A stretch of DNA of 49,505 bases from Bacteroidota bacterium (GCA_037133915.1 JBAXND010000030.1:1-49505), one strand, 5' to 3'; counted from the first letter of the stretch, positions 17,449 through 27,080 are shown. The notes: generated from the letters alone by a model not told the origin. Translations and numbers: made by a program.

Positions 17449-19572
17449 ATGATGCGAAGAATCACAGCTCTGCTTGCACTGTTTACAGCCTGTCTATTGA
17501 TTTCCACTTCTCTGAAATCACAAACTTTTTACGGGGGCGGTGGCACCATTCCTGATAATAATTCGAATATTGATTTCACCATTAATGTGAGCGGACTGGT
17601 ACCTACCCATATCGATACCGCCACGTTTGGACTTGAGTCGGTGTGTGTGAACATTCTGCACACCTGGGATTCAGATTTGGAGCTTACACTTATTGCTCCC
17701 GATGGAACTTCTATTATGTTATTCTCATCTGTGGGCGGTGATGGAGATAACTTCTCAAATACCTGCCTGAATGGAAATGCTACTACTCCCATAACGGATG
17801 GCGCAGCACCTTTTTCCGGTACTTACCGGCCTATTGGTGCTCTTGGAAATGTAAATAATCAGCAGATTGGGAATGGTAACTGGGTACTGCGTTTGCGCGA
17901 TTTGGCAAGTGGCGATCAGGGAACTCTTCTGGGATGGAGCCTGACCTTCGGGAATAACCCTTCGCCTATGTTTAAATTTGTTTCTTCGAACCTTCCAATC
18001 GTTGTGATAAACACATTTGGTGCGGATATTCCTGATGCGCCAAAAATCACTGCTAAAATGGGAATTATCTACAACGGTCCGGGTGTGCGGAATTATATGA
18101 CAGATGCCTTCAACAATTATAATGGATGGGTGGGCATTGAATTGCGCGGCTCCAGCTCGCAATGGTTCCCCAAAAAACCTTATGGCTTCGAAACCCGTGA
18201 TTCACTTGGTACTGCATTGGATGTTCCCATTCTTGGGATGCCTGCCGAAAACGACTGGTGCCTCATTGCCAATTATAGCGACAAAACATTGATGCGTAAC
18301 CTGATGACCTATAATCTTACTTCAAAGCTTAACCAGTATTCTGTGAGGAATCAAAGTTGCGAAGTGGTGCTCAATGGCGAATACAAAGGCGTTTATTTAC
18401 TTACCGAAAAAATTAAACGTGATAAACATCGGGTTGATATTTCTAAACTTCAACCTGCGGATACTACCGGCGATCAGCTAACAGGCGGCTATATCATCAA
18501 GATTGATAAACAAACAGGCTCAGGCGGCGATGGCTGGGTTTCTCCATTCCCGCCTGCTCAGAATCCTAATGGACAAACTATATATTTTCAGTACAGTTAT
18601 CCCGATGCTGCTGAAATTTTACCTGAACAGAAGTTGTATATCCGGCAATTTATGGACACAGTAGAAACTGTCCTCGATTCGTCTATTTACAATAATCCAG
18701 CGCTTGGTTATGCGCGTTATATCAATGTGCATTCTTTCATAGACTATTTAATAGTGAATGAGATCAGTAAAAATGTAGATGGCTACAGATTGAGCACATT
18801 CATGTATAAAGACCGCAACAGTAAAGACGGACGGCTTACCATTGGTCCGGTGTGGGATTATGATCTTACCTGGTGGAATGCCGATTATTGCGGTGGAAAT
18901 GATTATACCGGATGGGCCTACAAATTCAGTGATATCTGTAGTTATGATACCTGGCAGGTGCCGTTTTGGTGGAACCGGCTTATGCAGGATACCGTTTTTC
19001 AAAATAAACTTAGATGCCGTTGGAATACCCTTCGTATGGGCGTTTTGAGTACTCCCAATGTGCTCCATTATATTGATTCAACGGCATCATACCTGAATGA
19101 AGGACAACAGCGCAACTTCTACCAATGGCCCATCATCGGGCAGTATGTCTGGCCCAATCCAAGCCCTATCGCGACATCGTACACCGAAGAAGTGCAGCAC
19201 TTAAAAGATTGGGTGATGAACCGTTTTTCATGGCTAGACGACAGCATCCCGGGGCATTGTGTTGAACCTGCCGACTCATCTCAAAATGATGTTTCAGGAA
19301 TTAATTTTGCAAATGACGAATCGAACGGATTTAGTGTATATCCCAATCCGGGCACAGGAGTATTCTACTTTTTATTGCCCGATTTGAATAATGAACAGGC
19401 CGTACTCAGCATTTGCGATATGAATGGAAAAATTGTGCTGCTGCAGAATATTACATCCGGTTATGCGGGTGATACACGCATGCTTCCAATTAATTTTTCG
19501 CCCGGAATGTATCTGGTGCGTTTGATAACTTCAGAAGCACTGCATCAGCAAAGGCTTGTCATCACTCAATAA
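17449..19572 (+). CDS. T9SS cargo: P-domain plus CotH-kinase-like protein
   Basis: A 707-residue secreted protein. After the signal peptide (to about residue 25) comes a proprotein-convertase P domain (about 26-172: HTWDSDLELTLIAPDG, GNWVLRLRDLASGDQGTL, GWSLTFG). Next comes a CotH-kinase-like domain (about 190-600) with NDWCLIANYSDKTLMRN (near 265-281), GVYLLTEKIKRDKHRVDIS and IGPVWDYDLTWWN (near 463-475). CotH proteins are atypical protein kinases of spore coats and bacterial envelopes. The C-terminus is a type A T9SS sorting domain (VYPNPGTGVFYFLLPD ... GMYLVRLITSE). Seen together, this is probably a cell-surface enzyme; kinase activity outside the cell is inferred from family only. It is convergent with the protease gene. 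Confidence 0.88.
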   Translation: MMRRITALLALFTACLLISTSLKSQTFYGGGGTIPDNNSNIDFTINVSGLVPTHIDTATFGLESVCVNILHTWDSDLELTLIAPDGTSIMLFSSVGGDGDNFSNTCLNGNATTPITDGAAPFSGTYRPIGALGNVNNQQIGNGNWVLRLRDLASGDQGTLLGWSLTFGNNPSPMFKFVSSNLPIVVINTFGADIPDAPKITAKMGIIYNGPGVRNYMTDAFNNYNGWVGIELRGSSSQWFPKKPYGFETRDSLGTALDVPILGMPAENDWCLIANYSDKTLMRNLMTYNLTSKLNQYSVRNQSCEVVLNGEYKGVYLLTEKIKRDKHRVDISKLQPADTTGDQLTGGYIIKIDKQTGSGGDGWVSPFPPAQNPNGQTIYFQYSYPDAAEILPEQKLYIRQFMDTVETVLDSSIYNNPALGYARYINVHSFIDYLIVNEISKNVDGYRLSTFMYKDRNSKDGRLTIGPVWDYDLTWWNADYCGGNDYTGWAYKFSDICSYDTWQVPFWWNRLMQDTVFQNKLRCRWNTLRMGVLSTPNVLHYIDSTASYLNEGQQRNFYQWPIIGQYVWPNPSPIATSYTEEVQHLKDWVMNRFSWLDDSIPGHCVEPADSSQNDVSGINFANDESNGFSVYPNPGTGVFYFLLPDLNNEQAVLSICDMNGKIVLLQNITSGYAGDTRMLPINFSPGMYLVRLITSEALHQQRLVITQ

Positions 19573-19577
19573 TCGCG

Positions 19578-22472
19578 CTACTCTATCACGAGTTTATTAC
19601 ACGCAGTTTTGTTTGCCGACTCTGCAACAATAAAATAAATGCCTGCTGAATGCCTGCTAAGGTCAATGGTGGCTTTAGCTGGCGCGTTTGCATACACCTC
19701 GTCTGAAACAAGCATTCCGTAGCAATTATAGATGCGCACGTTCACACGTTCACCTTCCATTCCGTTAAATGCTATTTGGGCTATTCCTTTGGTGGGATTC
19801 GGAAAAACGCCTATTGACGGCACTTCCGCGAGAATATCAGGTGCAATGCCGGTTACAATGCTGTTGGGCGTAAACCGAAATGTCTGTCCGGGATCGGGAG
19901 CAGGTCTGTCGGGTGGATTGCCGAAGTTGAGTGTGGCTGTTGCGGAGTAGTTCACATTTTCAAAAATAACGTTATCCCAGGTTGACATCGAACTTTTGCG
20001 TGCAACAAGCAACTGACCGGGCTCATGACCCGGGCCTTTCAAACCGCAGGCTGATGTTTTATAATACGATGCTGCCGCAGAAGGCGTCCATGTTCCATAC
20101 ACAAAGTCAATGACGTTGGACGATTCATGCAATTTAATCTGGAAATTGATATTATCATACTGCTGTGCCGGATTCGTAGTTTTATCGCGCAGGTTTTTGA
20201 ATTGAATAGTACAGATGCGGTTCGGTGCCGTTCCTGATGTGTAAACTCTATATTCGGGAGTTCCGGTGCCTGCTTCAAGGTCATGGTTGAATGCTGAAAT
20301 GATATTGATATCTGCCGTGTCGTTGCTGTTAAAAATGCCACCGGTTGCATTGAGGGCATCATCAAAATAGAGTGCCGGAGTAGAGGGAGGCGCCGTTCCC
20401 AACCTGATAAATCCATTCGTGTTTAACACGAATTTGCTGTATATGCTGCAATCATATCCAAAGTTAAATCCAATATCTATAGCCGCCGAACTGGCATCAT
20501 CAAAATCCGCAGTTGTGATTACATTACCATTACTTCCCAAATCAATATATGAGTCAGAAAAGTTCTGAGCATCGATAGCATCATAATCAAATTTCCCGTG
20601 CGTTACTGTAGTTACGATTGTGTCGTTCCATCGGTCACAATCCAGCGCCAGTGAAGTAAATGCTTTTAAGGTATGTGTTCCGAAAGTGCTGAAATCTGCA
20701 GTTTGCGCAAATGTATAAACGTAACTCCCGCCAACATTTATTACCGTAGGAATGGACTCAGTAACGACCGCATTGTTATCAATCTGATACGAAATACCTG
20801 TCCCCGGTGCAAGCGGAAGATTGCTCGTGTTTTTTATGGTTACCCTTACCTGCTGGTTTGCTGTAAGGTTGCAGCCCGATACGGGCGTGGGGATTGCCTC
20901 GGTACTTAAATTGCTGGCGCACACAGCGCCGCCGTTCAGGTTGAAAGATATGGTTCCGCCGGCAGTGCTTATTGCTGAAATGTCAAGTCCTCCGGGCGAC
21001 CCGTCAGATAAAAAGGACGATGGGTCGGTGTTGTTATTGATTTTTTTACGGTTCACATTAGCACTCATATAGGCATTATCTGGCTGCCCGGTCAAAATAA
21101 TATCACCTCCGGGGCGGTAAACATACACTTCGTCGAGTGTTGCACCGCCATCGTATCCTGCGTTTCCGTAACCGTCAAAATTTGAGTTGATACGGTAAAC
21201 GACAATGCCGCTGCCCGGAAGTGAACTTTCAAAAACACCGCTTTTTTTACGGTATTCCACCACAAAATATTCGGTGGTTGAGTTGGGCGAATTGATACGG
21301 TAACAATTGCCTGTGGGTGTTGTCAAGGGATTCAGCGTATACGTTCCGGCAGCGCTGATTACGGGGATACTGCTTATCCATCCGCCGTAGCGAAATTTCA
21401 TATACGCACCCATGTGCTGTGGCGGTTCCTGATTGCTTTGCATCAAATCCCAGATGCCTACAGGCATAAGGCCATCTTGGTTGTAATGGTAGAGATCGGG
21501 TGCGCCCAGTGTATGAAACATTTCATGGCAAAGTACGCCGTTGCCACTCACCAGCAGATGATTCTGTACCTGCAGATTGTAATCATACACCCGCTTTCCA
21601 TTGATATAAATATTCTGGGAGTAAAGTGTCCAGCGGTGCGGCCATAGCAATGTGCTCCATGCCGTAGTGTTTCCATCAACAATAAAACAAATATTATCAA
21701 TGTAGCCATCGTTGTTGTAATCAAGATTGAGCCCTGCAGGGATTTGGCCGCTGACAGCATTGATGGCGTTTATCAGAAGCTCATGTTCTGTCAGACCTTG
21801 ATCGGTGTAACCACCCGGATTCGTGATTGCATCATACGGCTCGTAGTGTGATCTTGGATAAGTATCCTGATATGAAATGACGGTACTCCCCGAAGGATGG
21901 GGATAGAATTTTGTATTTATATGAAGCGCTCCGTACGATGCTTCTTCAAAATAATTTTTCATCGAATTAGAACCCGCCGGACCAACAAAGAAATTATAAT
22001 AAGTCATCGTATCATCAGTAAATTCAGGCTCTCCGCTGAAACGGATATAAATAACAAGGTTGTTTATGGTGCCGCTTGACTTAGAATTGCTGCCATTTTT
22101 CAGGTCTGCGGGAGGTTTTGGGGTCGCCGCCAAACGGGCATTCCGCAATTGCAGCATCTGAGAAGCCGAAATATTGATTCCGGGCGTTAAACCGAAAAGT
22201 GCAGGATTAGTATGCCCTGCAATCAAATCACTTGCCTGCAATTGACCGTCGACAAGCTTTGCATAACACCAATAACCTGTTTTATGATTTTGGATAATAG
22301 TATAATTCTCCGCATCATGAATCCAGTTATAATATTCGTCGCCTGTTGCAAAACATTGCAGTGACGTGCCATCGGGCTGTTTCACCGTTACGGGATGATT
22401 GGATATCCAGGCTGCCTGCACACTAGCAGAGAATAATAGTGCGATTAAAAAAAGTGCGGCTTTCGTATTCAT
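19578..22472 (-). CDS. T9SS cargo: M6-type metalloprotease
   Basis: A 964-residue secreted metalloprotease of the M6 (immune-inhibitor-A-like) type. The zinc site HEMFHTLG, with the downstream APDLYHYN, lies near residue 313. Upstream are ASYGALHINTKFYPHP and the Asp/Asn-rich LDYNNDGYIDNICFIVDG typical of the family. A later region (about 530-840) holds CARDB-like and beta-sandwich domains. The C-terminus is a type A T9SS sorting domain (VFPNPTKGIAQIAFNG ... AGIYFIVAE). Translation should begin at the ATG at 22472, which opens a clean signal peptide (MNTKAALFLIALLFSASVQA); a TTG at 22490 is less likely. It probably degrades extracellular protein. Confidence 0.9.
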   Translation of the reverse strand: MNTKAALFLIALLFSASVQAAWISNHPVTVKQPDGTSLQCFATGDEYYNWIHDAENYTIIQNHKTGYWCYAKLVDGQLQASDLIAGHTNPALFGLTPGINISASQMLQLRNARLAATPKPPADLKNGSNSKSSGTINNLVIYIRFSGEPEFTDDTMTYYNFFVGPAGSNSMKNYFEEASYGALHINTKFYPHPSGSTVISYQDTYPRSHYEPYDAITNPGGYTDQGLTEHELLINAINAVSGQIPAGLNLDYNNDGYIDNICFIVDGNTTAWSTLLWPHRWTLYSQNIYINGKRVYDYNLQVQNHLLVSGNGVLCHEMFHTLGAPDLYHYNQDGLMPVGIWDLMQSNQEPPQHMGAYMKFRYGGWISSIPVISAAGTYTLNPLTTPTGNCYRINSPNSTTEYFVVEYRKKSGVFESSLPGSGIVVYRINSNFDGYGNAGYDGGATLDEVYVYRPGGDIILTGQPDNAYMSANVNRKKINNNTDPSSFLSDGSPGGLDISAISTAGGTISFNLNGGAVCASNLSTEAIPTPVSGCNLTANQQVRVTIKNTSNLPLAPGTGISYQIDNNAVVTESIPTVINVGGSYVYTFAQTADFSTFGTHTLKAFTSLALDCDRWNDTIVTTVTHGKFDYDAIDAQNFSDSYIDLGSNGNVITTADFDDASSAAIDIGFNFGYDCSIYSKFVLNTNGFIRLGTAPPSTPALYFDDALNATGGIFNSNDTADINIISAFNHDLEAGTGTPEYRVYTSGTAPNRICTIQFKNLRDKTTNPAQQYDNINFQIKLHESSNVIDFVYGTWTPSAAASYYKTSACGLKGPGHEPGQLLVARKSSMSTWDNVIFENVNYSATATLNFGNPPDRPAPDPGQTFRFTPNSIVTGIAPDILAEVPSIGVFPNPTKGIAQIAFNGMEGERVNVRIYNCYGMLVSDEVYANAPAKATIDLSRHSAGIYFIVAESANKTACNKLVIE

Positions 22473-22756
22473 GGTTAGGATTTTGCTCAAATTTAAGAAG
22501 AAATGCGGAAATCAGGACAGACAATTATGAACTAAGAGTTAAGAACTGAGAACTAAAAATTGTTGAATTTTCGAATTATTCCTGGTATTTCACGCAAAGG
22601 CGCAGAGACGCAGAGAAACTCATGTCCGTTTTTTGCACTTTTTTGGACATGATTTTCTGACAAAGAGTTATGAACTTAAATAGTTGGCCGGTCAAATTTT
22701 CAAATTGACTGATTGCCGAATTACCTGATTCTCTAATTGACTAATTGTCAAATTGT
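22473..22756. repeat. Intergenic region of 284 bases with dispersed-repeat-like sequence
   Basis: No gene is seen. It contains a candidate -7 box for the protease gene (TAAATTTG, minus strand, 22495-22488) and iterated AACTAAGAGTTAAGAACTGAG-like text near 22529-22555. The purine-rich segment CACGCAAAGGCGCAGAGACG lies at 22591-22610. A perfect 8-bp inverted repeat TCATGTCC (22620-22627) / GGACATGA (22645-22652) follows, and iterated ATTGACTAATTGTCAAATTG text lies near 22735-22755. This is the downstream end of the biosynthetic cluster; no T-rich terminator is obvious. Confidence 0.5.
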
Positions 22757-23818
22757 TTATTTTTCCAGCAGCATCACCGAATGATTGGCATTGCGGTAGT
22801 GGTTGTATATGAGAATGCGTTTGGGTTTGAAGGGGCTGACACTTCCTTTAAGGACGTAGGATGGAACTGAACCTTCACGGATGATATTTGCGCCCAGCCA
22901 TACGGCGAAGGCTGATGCGGTATGGTATTCACCGCAAAGGTGTTTGAAAAAACCTGTTACGGTATCTTTGAAAAGCCCGTCAGATAGGGTTTGGTAAACA
23001 GCATCATCATTCACATCGCCGTTATTGCCCAAAAGTATGAGGTCAACATCCGAAATGTTCAAGCCGCACCGGTTTAAATAGGTGGTAATATGTTTTGTAA
23101 TTACTGCCGCATCTTTCGGTTTATAGAACATATACGGCTCATACAGGCCGGGATAACCGTTCGACGAGGGTTCATGGCCGAGTGTAATAAAAACGGCGCC
23201 TTCGCCGGGCAGGGTACCTGCCGTCTGGCTGTTCAGCATGGCTGCGGAATCAATACGTTCTTTCTTCCAGAGATTATTCAGCGAGGTAATGGCATAATGC
23301 TGTTCAGTAATCTCATCAATGCCACCAATTAAAATGTTGCCGGCTTCCTGTTCTTCAATCAGGTACATACCGTCGAGCAAGGCGCTTTCAAATGAAAAAC
23401 CGCGGTGTACATACGTTGAATTGTATGCTGTGCATTTCAGCGTGATGGCAATCTGTGCACTAATGGTATTGTATGTTGACTGAATAAAATTCGTGGGGTT
23501 AAGCAGTGTTTCGTTATTGTCGAGCATAGTGGTGAGGAACTTTTCAGTATCCTCGGTACATCCCATGCCGGTGCCGGTAATAATGGCGTCGGGGTTCTGT
23601 ACGCCCGCTTCCCGTGAGCTTATAATAGCTGCCGTGATGCCCGAACGGATAATGCGGCTGAGTCTGCGGATGGCTATCGGGTTAATATATTCTTTATAAG
23701 CCGGCTCCACACACTTCATCAGTGGTCCCGGGTATATTTTCATTTCAGCAGGGAGACGCCCGTTGCTGAATGTTTCCTGCGGTGAGATACAACCGATGCC
23801 TTTAATGTATGCTTTCAT
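22757..23818 (-). CDS. Ketosynthase chain-length-factor-like protein
   Basis: A 353-residue thiolase-fold protein resembling the chain-length-factor partners in aryl-polyene/flexirubin-type clusters. It begins like a ketosynthase (AYIKGIGCISPQETF) and keeps DAIITGTGMGCTEDTEKFL (about residues 78-96). The active-site Cys region reads VHRGFSFESALLDG with no Cys, the first His motif reads LLGNNGDVNDD instead of NAHGT, and the second reads CGEYHTASAFA instead of GHTxGAAG. It should therefore be a non-catalytic subunit that pairs with one of the active ketosynthases and sets chain length. It overlaps the upstream ketosynthase gene by 4 bases, a good sign that these two form the heterodimer. It is the last gene of the cluster. 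Confidence 0.83.
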   Translation of the reverse strand: MKAYIKGIGCISPQETFSNGRLPAEMKIYPGPLMKCVEPAYKEYINPIAIRRLSRIIRSGITAAIISSREAGVQNPDAIITGTGMGCTEDTEKFLTTMLDNNETLLNPTNFIQSTYNTISAQIAITLKCTAYNSTYVHRGFSFESALLDGMYLIEEQEAGNILIGGIDEITEQHYAITSLNNLWKKERIDSAAMLNSQTAGTLPGEGAVFITLGHEPSSNGYPGLYEPYMFYKPKDAAVITKHITTYLNRCGLNISDVDLILLGNNGDVNDDAVYQTLSDGLFKDTVTGFFKHLCGEYHTASAFAVWLGANIIREGSVPSYVLKGSVSPFKPKRILIYNHYRNANHSVMLLEK

Positions 23819-25017
23819 GCAGGGTGCTTTGTGAAGATAAGTGATGTATTGTTGCCGCCGAATCCGAATGAATTTGACAAAACATGTTTTATGTTGAGAT
23901 TGCTGATTAGTTCAGCCACCGGGCTAAAGCCGAGTTCTTCTATTTGGGTAACGAAATTCAGGTTAGGCCATGCCTTACCGTGTTGCAATGCGATGATGCT
24001 GATGATAGCTTCAATAGCTCCTGCCGCGCTGGTAGTGTGCCCTGTATAAGGCTTGGTGGAGCTGAAGGGCGGAATGGCTGCACCGAAAATATGCTGGAGC
24101 GCTTTTCCTTCCGATACATCGTTATTATCCGTTCCGGTGCCATGGGCGTTTACATAACCGATTTCTTTTGCATCAATACCCGCGCAGCGGATTGCTTTAT
24201 CCATGGCCAAAGCTGCGCCTTTACCGTCGGGTGATGAAGCCGTTTGGTGGAATGCTTCGCATGAATTTCCGTAGCCGGTTAGTTCGCATAAAATGGTGCG
24301 TCCGCTTTTTAGTGCAGATTCCTCCGATTCAAGCACCAGATAAGCCGCTCCTTCGCCCAAATTGATACCGGCACGTGCCGCATCAAATGGTTTGCAGGGT
24401 TCTGCATCCAGTATTTTGAGGGAATTAAAACCGTTGAGATGGAATTTGGTCAGGCATTCCGAACCACCTGCAATTACGCGGTCGAGCTGACCGTGTTTTA
24501 TCAGGCGAGCTGCCAGTAAAATTGAATTTGCCGATGATGAACAAGCCGTACTGGCTGTAGTTATAAAATCATGAATCCCGGTAAGGTCGGCAAGTTGTTC
24601 GCAATGGTCGCCGCAATCGTGTGTGTCGATATAACAGTTCCCTTTTTTCTCTTTAAGATACTCGTAATAGTGAATTTCACTTTTATCCATACCACCCACG
24701 GTCGTTGCCGAAATGAGTCCTGTGCGGCTTTCACTGATATCTGTAATGCCTGCTGCTGATAATGCTTGTTTTGCGGCAGCAACAGCGAGTAAGGTGGTGC
24801 GGGTAAACCCCATGGATGTGCTCAGACCTGCCATGAGTGCAAGTTCATCGTTTGTAAACGGAACTTCTCCGGCGGGCAGGTTATTATGAACCGTTTGTAG
24901 AAGTTTAATAGGGTGTATTCCGGAAGTGCCTTTACATAAGGCATCGAAGGTTTCTGTGATGCCTGAACCAATGGCTGAAATGATTCCTGCACCTGTAACA
25001 AAAACCCGTTTATTCAT
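23815..25017 (-). CDS. Beta-ketoacyl-ACP synthase (KAS, FabF-like)
   Basis: A 400-residue ketosynthase with a complete Cys-His-His set: Cys in TASTACSSSANS (about residue 157), His in NAHGTGTDNNDVSE and His in KPYTGHTTSAAGAIEA. It should catalyse decarboxylative condensation of acyl and malonyl-ACP. It opens with VFVTGAGIISAIGSGI and ends with NSFGFGGNNTSLIF, both typical. Its stop overlaps the start of the chain-length-factor-like gene by 4 bases. Its own start overlaps the stop of the acyl-carrier-protein gene by one base (TGATG), so the three are likely cotranslated as a working unit. Confidence 0.92.
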   Translation of the reverse strand: MNKRVFVTGAGIISAIGSGITETFDALCKGTSGIHPIKLLQTVHNNLPAGEVPFTNDELALMAGLSTSMGFTRTTLLAVAAAKQALSAAGITDISESRTGLISATTVGGMDKSEIHYYEYLKEKKGNCYIDTHDCGDHCEQLADLTGIHDFITTASTACSSSANSILLAARLIKHGQLDRVIAGGSECLTKFHLNGFNSLKILDAEPCKPFDAARAGINLGEGAAYLVLESEESALKSGRTILCELTGYGNSCEAFHQTASSPDGKGAALAMDKAIRCAGIDAKEIGYVNAHGTGTDNNDVSEGKALQHIFGAAIPPFSSTKPYTGHTTSAAGAIEAIISIIALQHGKAWPNLNFVTQIEELGFSPVAELISNLNIKHVLSNSFGFGGNNTSLIFTKHPA

Positions 25018-25280
25018 CAGCCCTGTTTCTTTTGGTGTTCGGTAATATATTCAGCCAGAGTGCGGATAGATGCGAATATTTTCTTTCCTTCTTTAGGATC
25101 TTCGATTTTAATGCCGTAGTTTTTCTCAAGCAAAACGATAATCTCCAGTGCATCGATAGAATCTAAACCAAGACCATCGCCGAAAAGTGCCGCATCAGCG
25201 TCAATATCTTCGGGTTTAAGATCTTCAAGGTTGAGTTGTTGAATAATTTCGATTCTTAGCTTATTGATTAATTCTTCCAT
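25017..25280 (-). CDS. Acyl carrier protein
   Basis: An 87-residue acidic helical protein with the phosphopantetheine attachment site GLGLDSIDALEIIVLLEKNY; the serine is that of the DSI motif (about residue 40). It should carry the growing acyl chain for the adjacent ketosynthases. It is the first of two ACPs in the cluster (the other is at 35552-35800). The two differ around the serine (DSIDALE against DSLDFVD), so they may serve different partners. No phosphopantetheinyl transferase gene is seen in the window. Confidence 0.93.
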   Translation of the reverse strand: MEELINKLRIEIIQQLNLEDLKPEDIDADAALFGDGLGLDSIDALEIIVLLEKNYGIKIEDPKEGKKIFASIRTLAEYITEHQKKQG

Positions 25281-25287
25281 TTTTCAA

Positions 25288-25914
25288 TTATTCTCCGTTA
25301 TTGTGGATATTTAAAATATTCTTTTGATCAAACGCCGTTTTACCTTCTTTTTCTACCAGCATCAGCGTTGTTTGATATTCCTGTTTTTCATTGATATCTG
25401 CCCATCCGGCTATGCATGCCTTTACTTTTCCGTTGGTGAACAATCCGTTCACATATTCAACTAATTGGGCGGTATCAAACTTTTCCTGCACCAACAGGCA
25501 ATTTTCGCCGAAAATTTTATTCTTGATACAAATTTCACCAATGGCGATATTGGGCAGGGTATAAACAAAAATGGCCGGACTCGGGAAATAATTTGAGCGC
25601 TCATCAATGCTGCCCTGAAATTCAATATCGGTAGTGATAGTAGATGATGCGTTCGCAATTACTACCCCTATATCTTCTTTCGAAAACCTGGTTAAGAACG
25701 TTGTATCTTTTAATAAAACCTCTGCCGCAACAAATGCTAATTTACTAAGGCTGTCCATTTTATAGAACTTCGGGTAACTTATACCACATTCTTTATAGGC
25801 AGCTTTAATAAAGTCTGCAAAATTAATAAAAATATCCTGTTGAAATACAATATTATTATCAACAACAAGTTGTTGGTTGCGAATGGAGCTGTATTTTGAG
25901 ATGTATAACTTCAT
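25288..25914 (-). CDS. Half-length ketosynthase-like protein
   Basis: A 208-residue protein that looks like the N-terminal half of a thiolase-fold ketosynthase. It shows a DSLSKLAFVAAEVLL helix (about residues 53-67), IGVVIANASSTITTDIEFQG (about 81-100) and YFPSPAIFVYTLPNIAIGEI (about 108-127), which match the KS dimer-interface region. The place of the active-site Cys reads ENCLLVQEKFD and lacks the usual ACSS context, and the whole C-terminal half with both His residues is absent. Short KS-like proteins of this size occur in flexirubin-type clusters. It is probably a non-catalytic or ACP-binding partner. It is 7 bases from the ACP gene. Confidence 0.7.
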   Translation of the reverse strand: MKLYISKYSSIRNQQLVVDNNIVFQQDIFINFADFIKAAYKECGISYPKFYKMDSLSKLAFVAAEVLLKDTTFLTRFSKEDIGVVIANASSTITTDIEFQGSIDERSNYFPSPAIFVYTLPNIAIGEICIKNKIFGENCLLVQEKFDTAQLVEYVNGLFTNGKVKACIAGWADINEKQEYQTTLMLVEKEGKTAFDQKNILNIHNNGE

Positions 25915-25922
25915 TAAGTTGC

Positions 25923-27080
25923 TTATTCTGTTTTACATAGAACAAGTGCTGCATTGCACCCGCCAAAGCCCGAAGCCGTCTTCAATACTTTATTTACAGT
26001 CCTGTTTTTCAGGCCTTTAATAACATTGATGGCGTCCGGAACGCCTAATTCGCTAAAACCCAGTGTGCTAAATAATATATTGGCACGCATTGAATGTACG
26101 CTCAGCGCCGTTTCAATAACACCGGCGGCACCCAAGGTGTGACCAAAATAGCCTTTGTAGCTGTTAACAGGCACATTTTCAATACCTGCAAGCGTAAAGG
26201 CTTTTGCTTCCATTTCATCATTGTAGGGCGTTGCTGTACCGTGTGCCGAAATGTAATCAAGATTCTCAGCAGTGGTATTGGTCGCCGTCATAGCCTTCTG
26301 AACAGCAATATACAGACCTTCACCTGTTCGCGACGGACCTGAAATATGATTTGAATCATTACTGCTGGCGCCGCCGCAGGCACAAATTTTCTGTGTGTCC
26401 TGAACGTGGCCGGCATCGGAGGTAAGCAGGAGTGTTCCGGCACCTTCGCCAAGATTTAATCCATCGCGCCCGATATCAAAGGGTTTGCACGGACCAAAAC
26501 TTAGGGATTTAAAGGATTGAAATCCGGAAACAACAAATTCAGAAACAATATCAGCACCTGCCACCACGGCGTTATCATACTTACCCGATGAAATAAGGTC
26601 AACCGCTGTGATTACAGCTAATACGCCTGATATACAAGCATTTGATATTAAATATGGCTTATTGGGGTTTTGAAAGAAGCGGCTTACTTCGGCGGCAGCT
26701 TTCCACAAGTGGATGCGTTCAGGTTCAAATTCACCTTGATGGCGTTTTTCATGAAGGTCAATATTGCCTTTCGTCGAAGAAATAATAAATATGGTTTTCG
26801 GAGATGCAAGGTCAATACTGCATTTTTCTGATGCCTGACTGATAGATGTTATCAGGAGTTTTTCGAAGCGGGTGAATTTTTGTTCGCCAATAATTGCCTG
26901 ACTTGTTTGATTGAGGCGTTCGGTATCTGCCACCGAAAGAAATAAAGGGTCGGGGTGCAGCAATGGGTTGGTGTTGAGTTTTACCCCGGTGACGTTATCC
27001 TTAATATTGCGGATATTTTCAGCAGAAGTAAACCCGAGAGAGGTGATGATATTGTCCGAAGCTACGTAAACAGGCGCCAT
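25923..27080 (-). CDS. Beta-ketoacyl-ACP synthase (KAS, second copy)
   Basis: A 385-residue ketosynthase with intact catalytic residues: Cys in ISNACISGVLAVITA (about residue 150), His in SAHGTATPYNDEMEA and His in YFGHTLGAAGVIETA. The C-terminal ASGFGGCNAALVLCK is typical. The first part (VYVASDNIITSLGFTSAENI) is more divergent than in FabF. It may act on a different chain length or starter than the copies at 23815 and 35832. Its stop is 8 bases from the half-length KS gene, so it belongs to the same operon, downstream of the thioesterase gene. Confidence 0.9.
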   Translation of the reverse strand: MAPVYVASDNIITSLGFTSAENIRNIKDNVTGVKLNTNPLLHPDPLFLSVADTERLNQTSQAIIGEQKFTRFEKLLITSISQASEKCSIDLASPKTIFIISSTKGNIDLHEKRHQGEFEPERIHLWKAAAEVSRFFQNPNKPYLISNACISGVLAVITAVDLISSGKYDNAVVAGADIVSEFVVSGFQSFKSLSFGPCKPFDIGRDGLNLGEGAGTLLLTSDAGHVQDTQKICACGGASSNDSNHISGPSRTGEGLYIAVQKAMTATNTTAENLDYISAHGTATPYNDEMEAKAFTLAGIENVPVNSYKGYFGHTLGAAGVIETALSVHSMRANILFSTLGFSELGVPDAINVIKGLKNRTVNKVLKTASGFGGCNAALVLCKTE

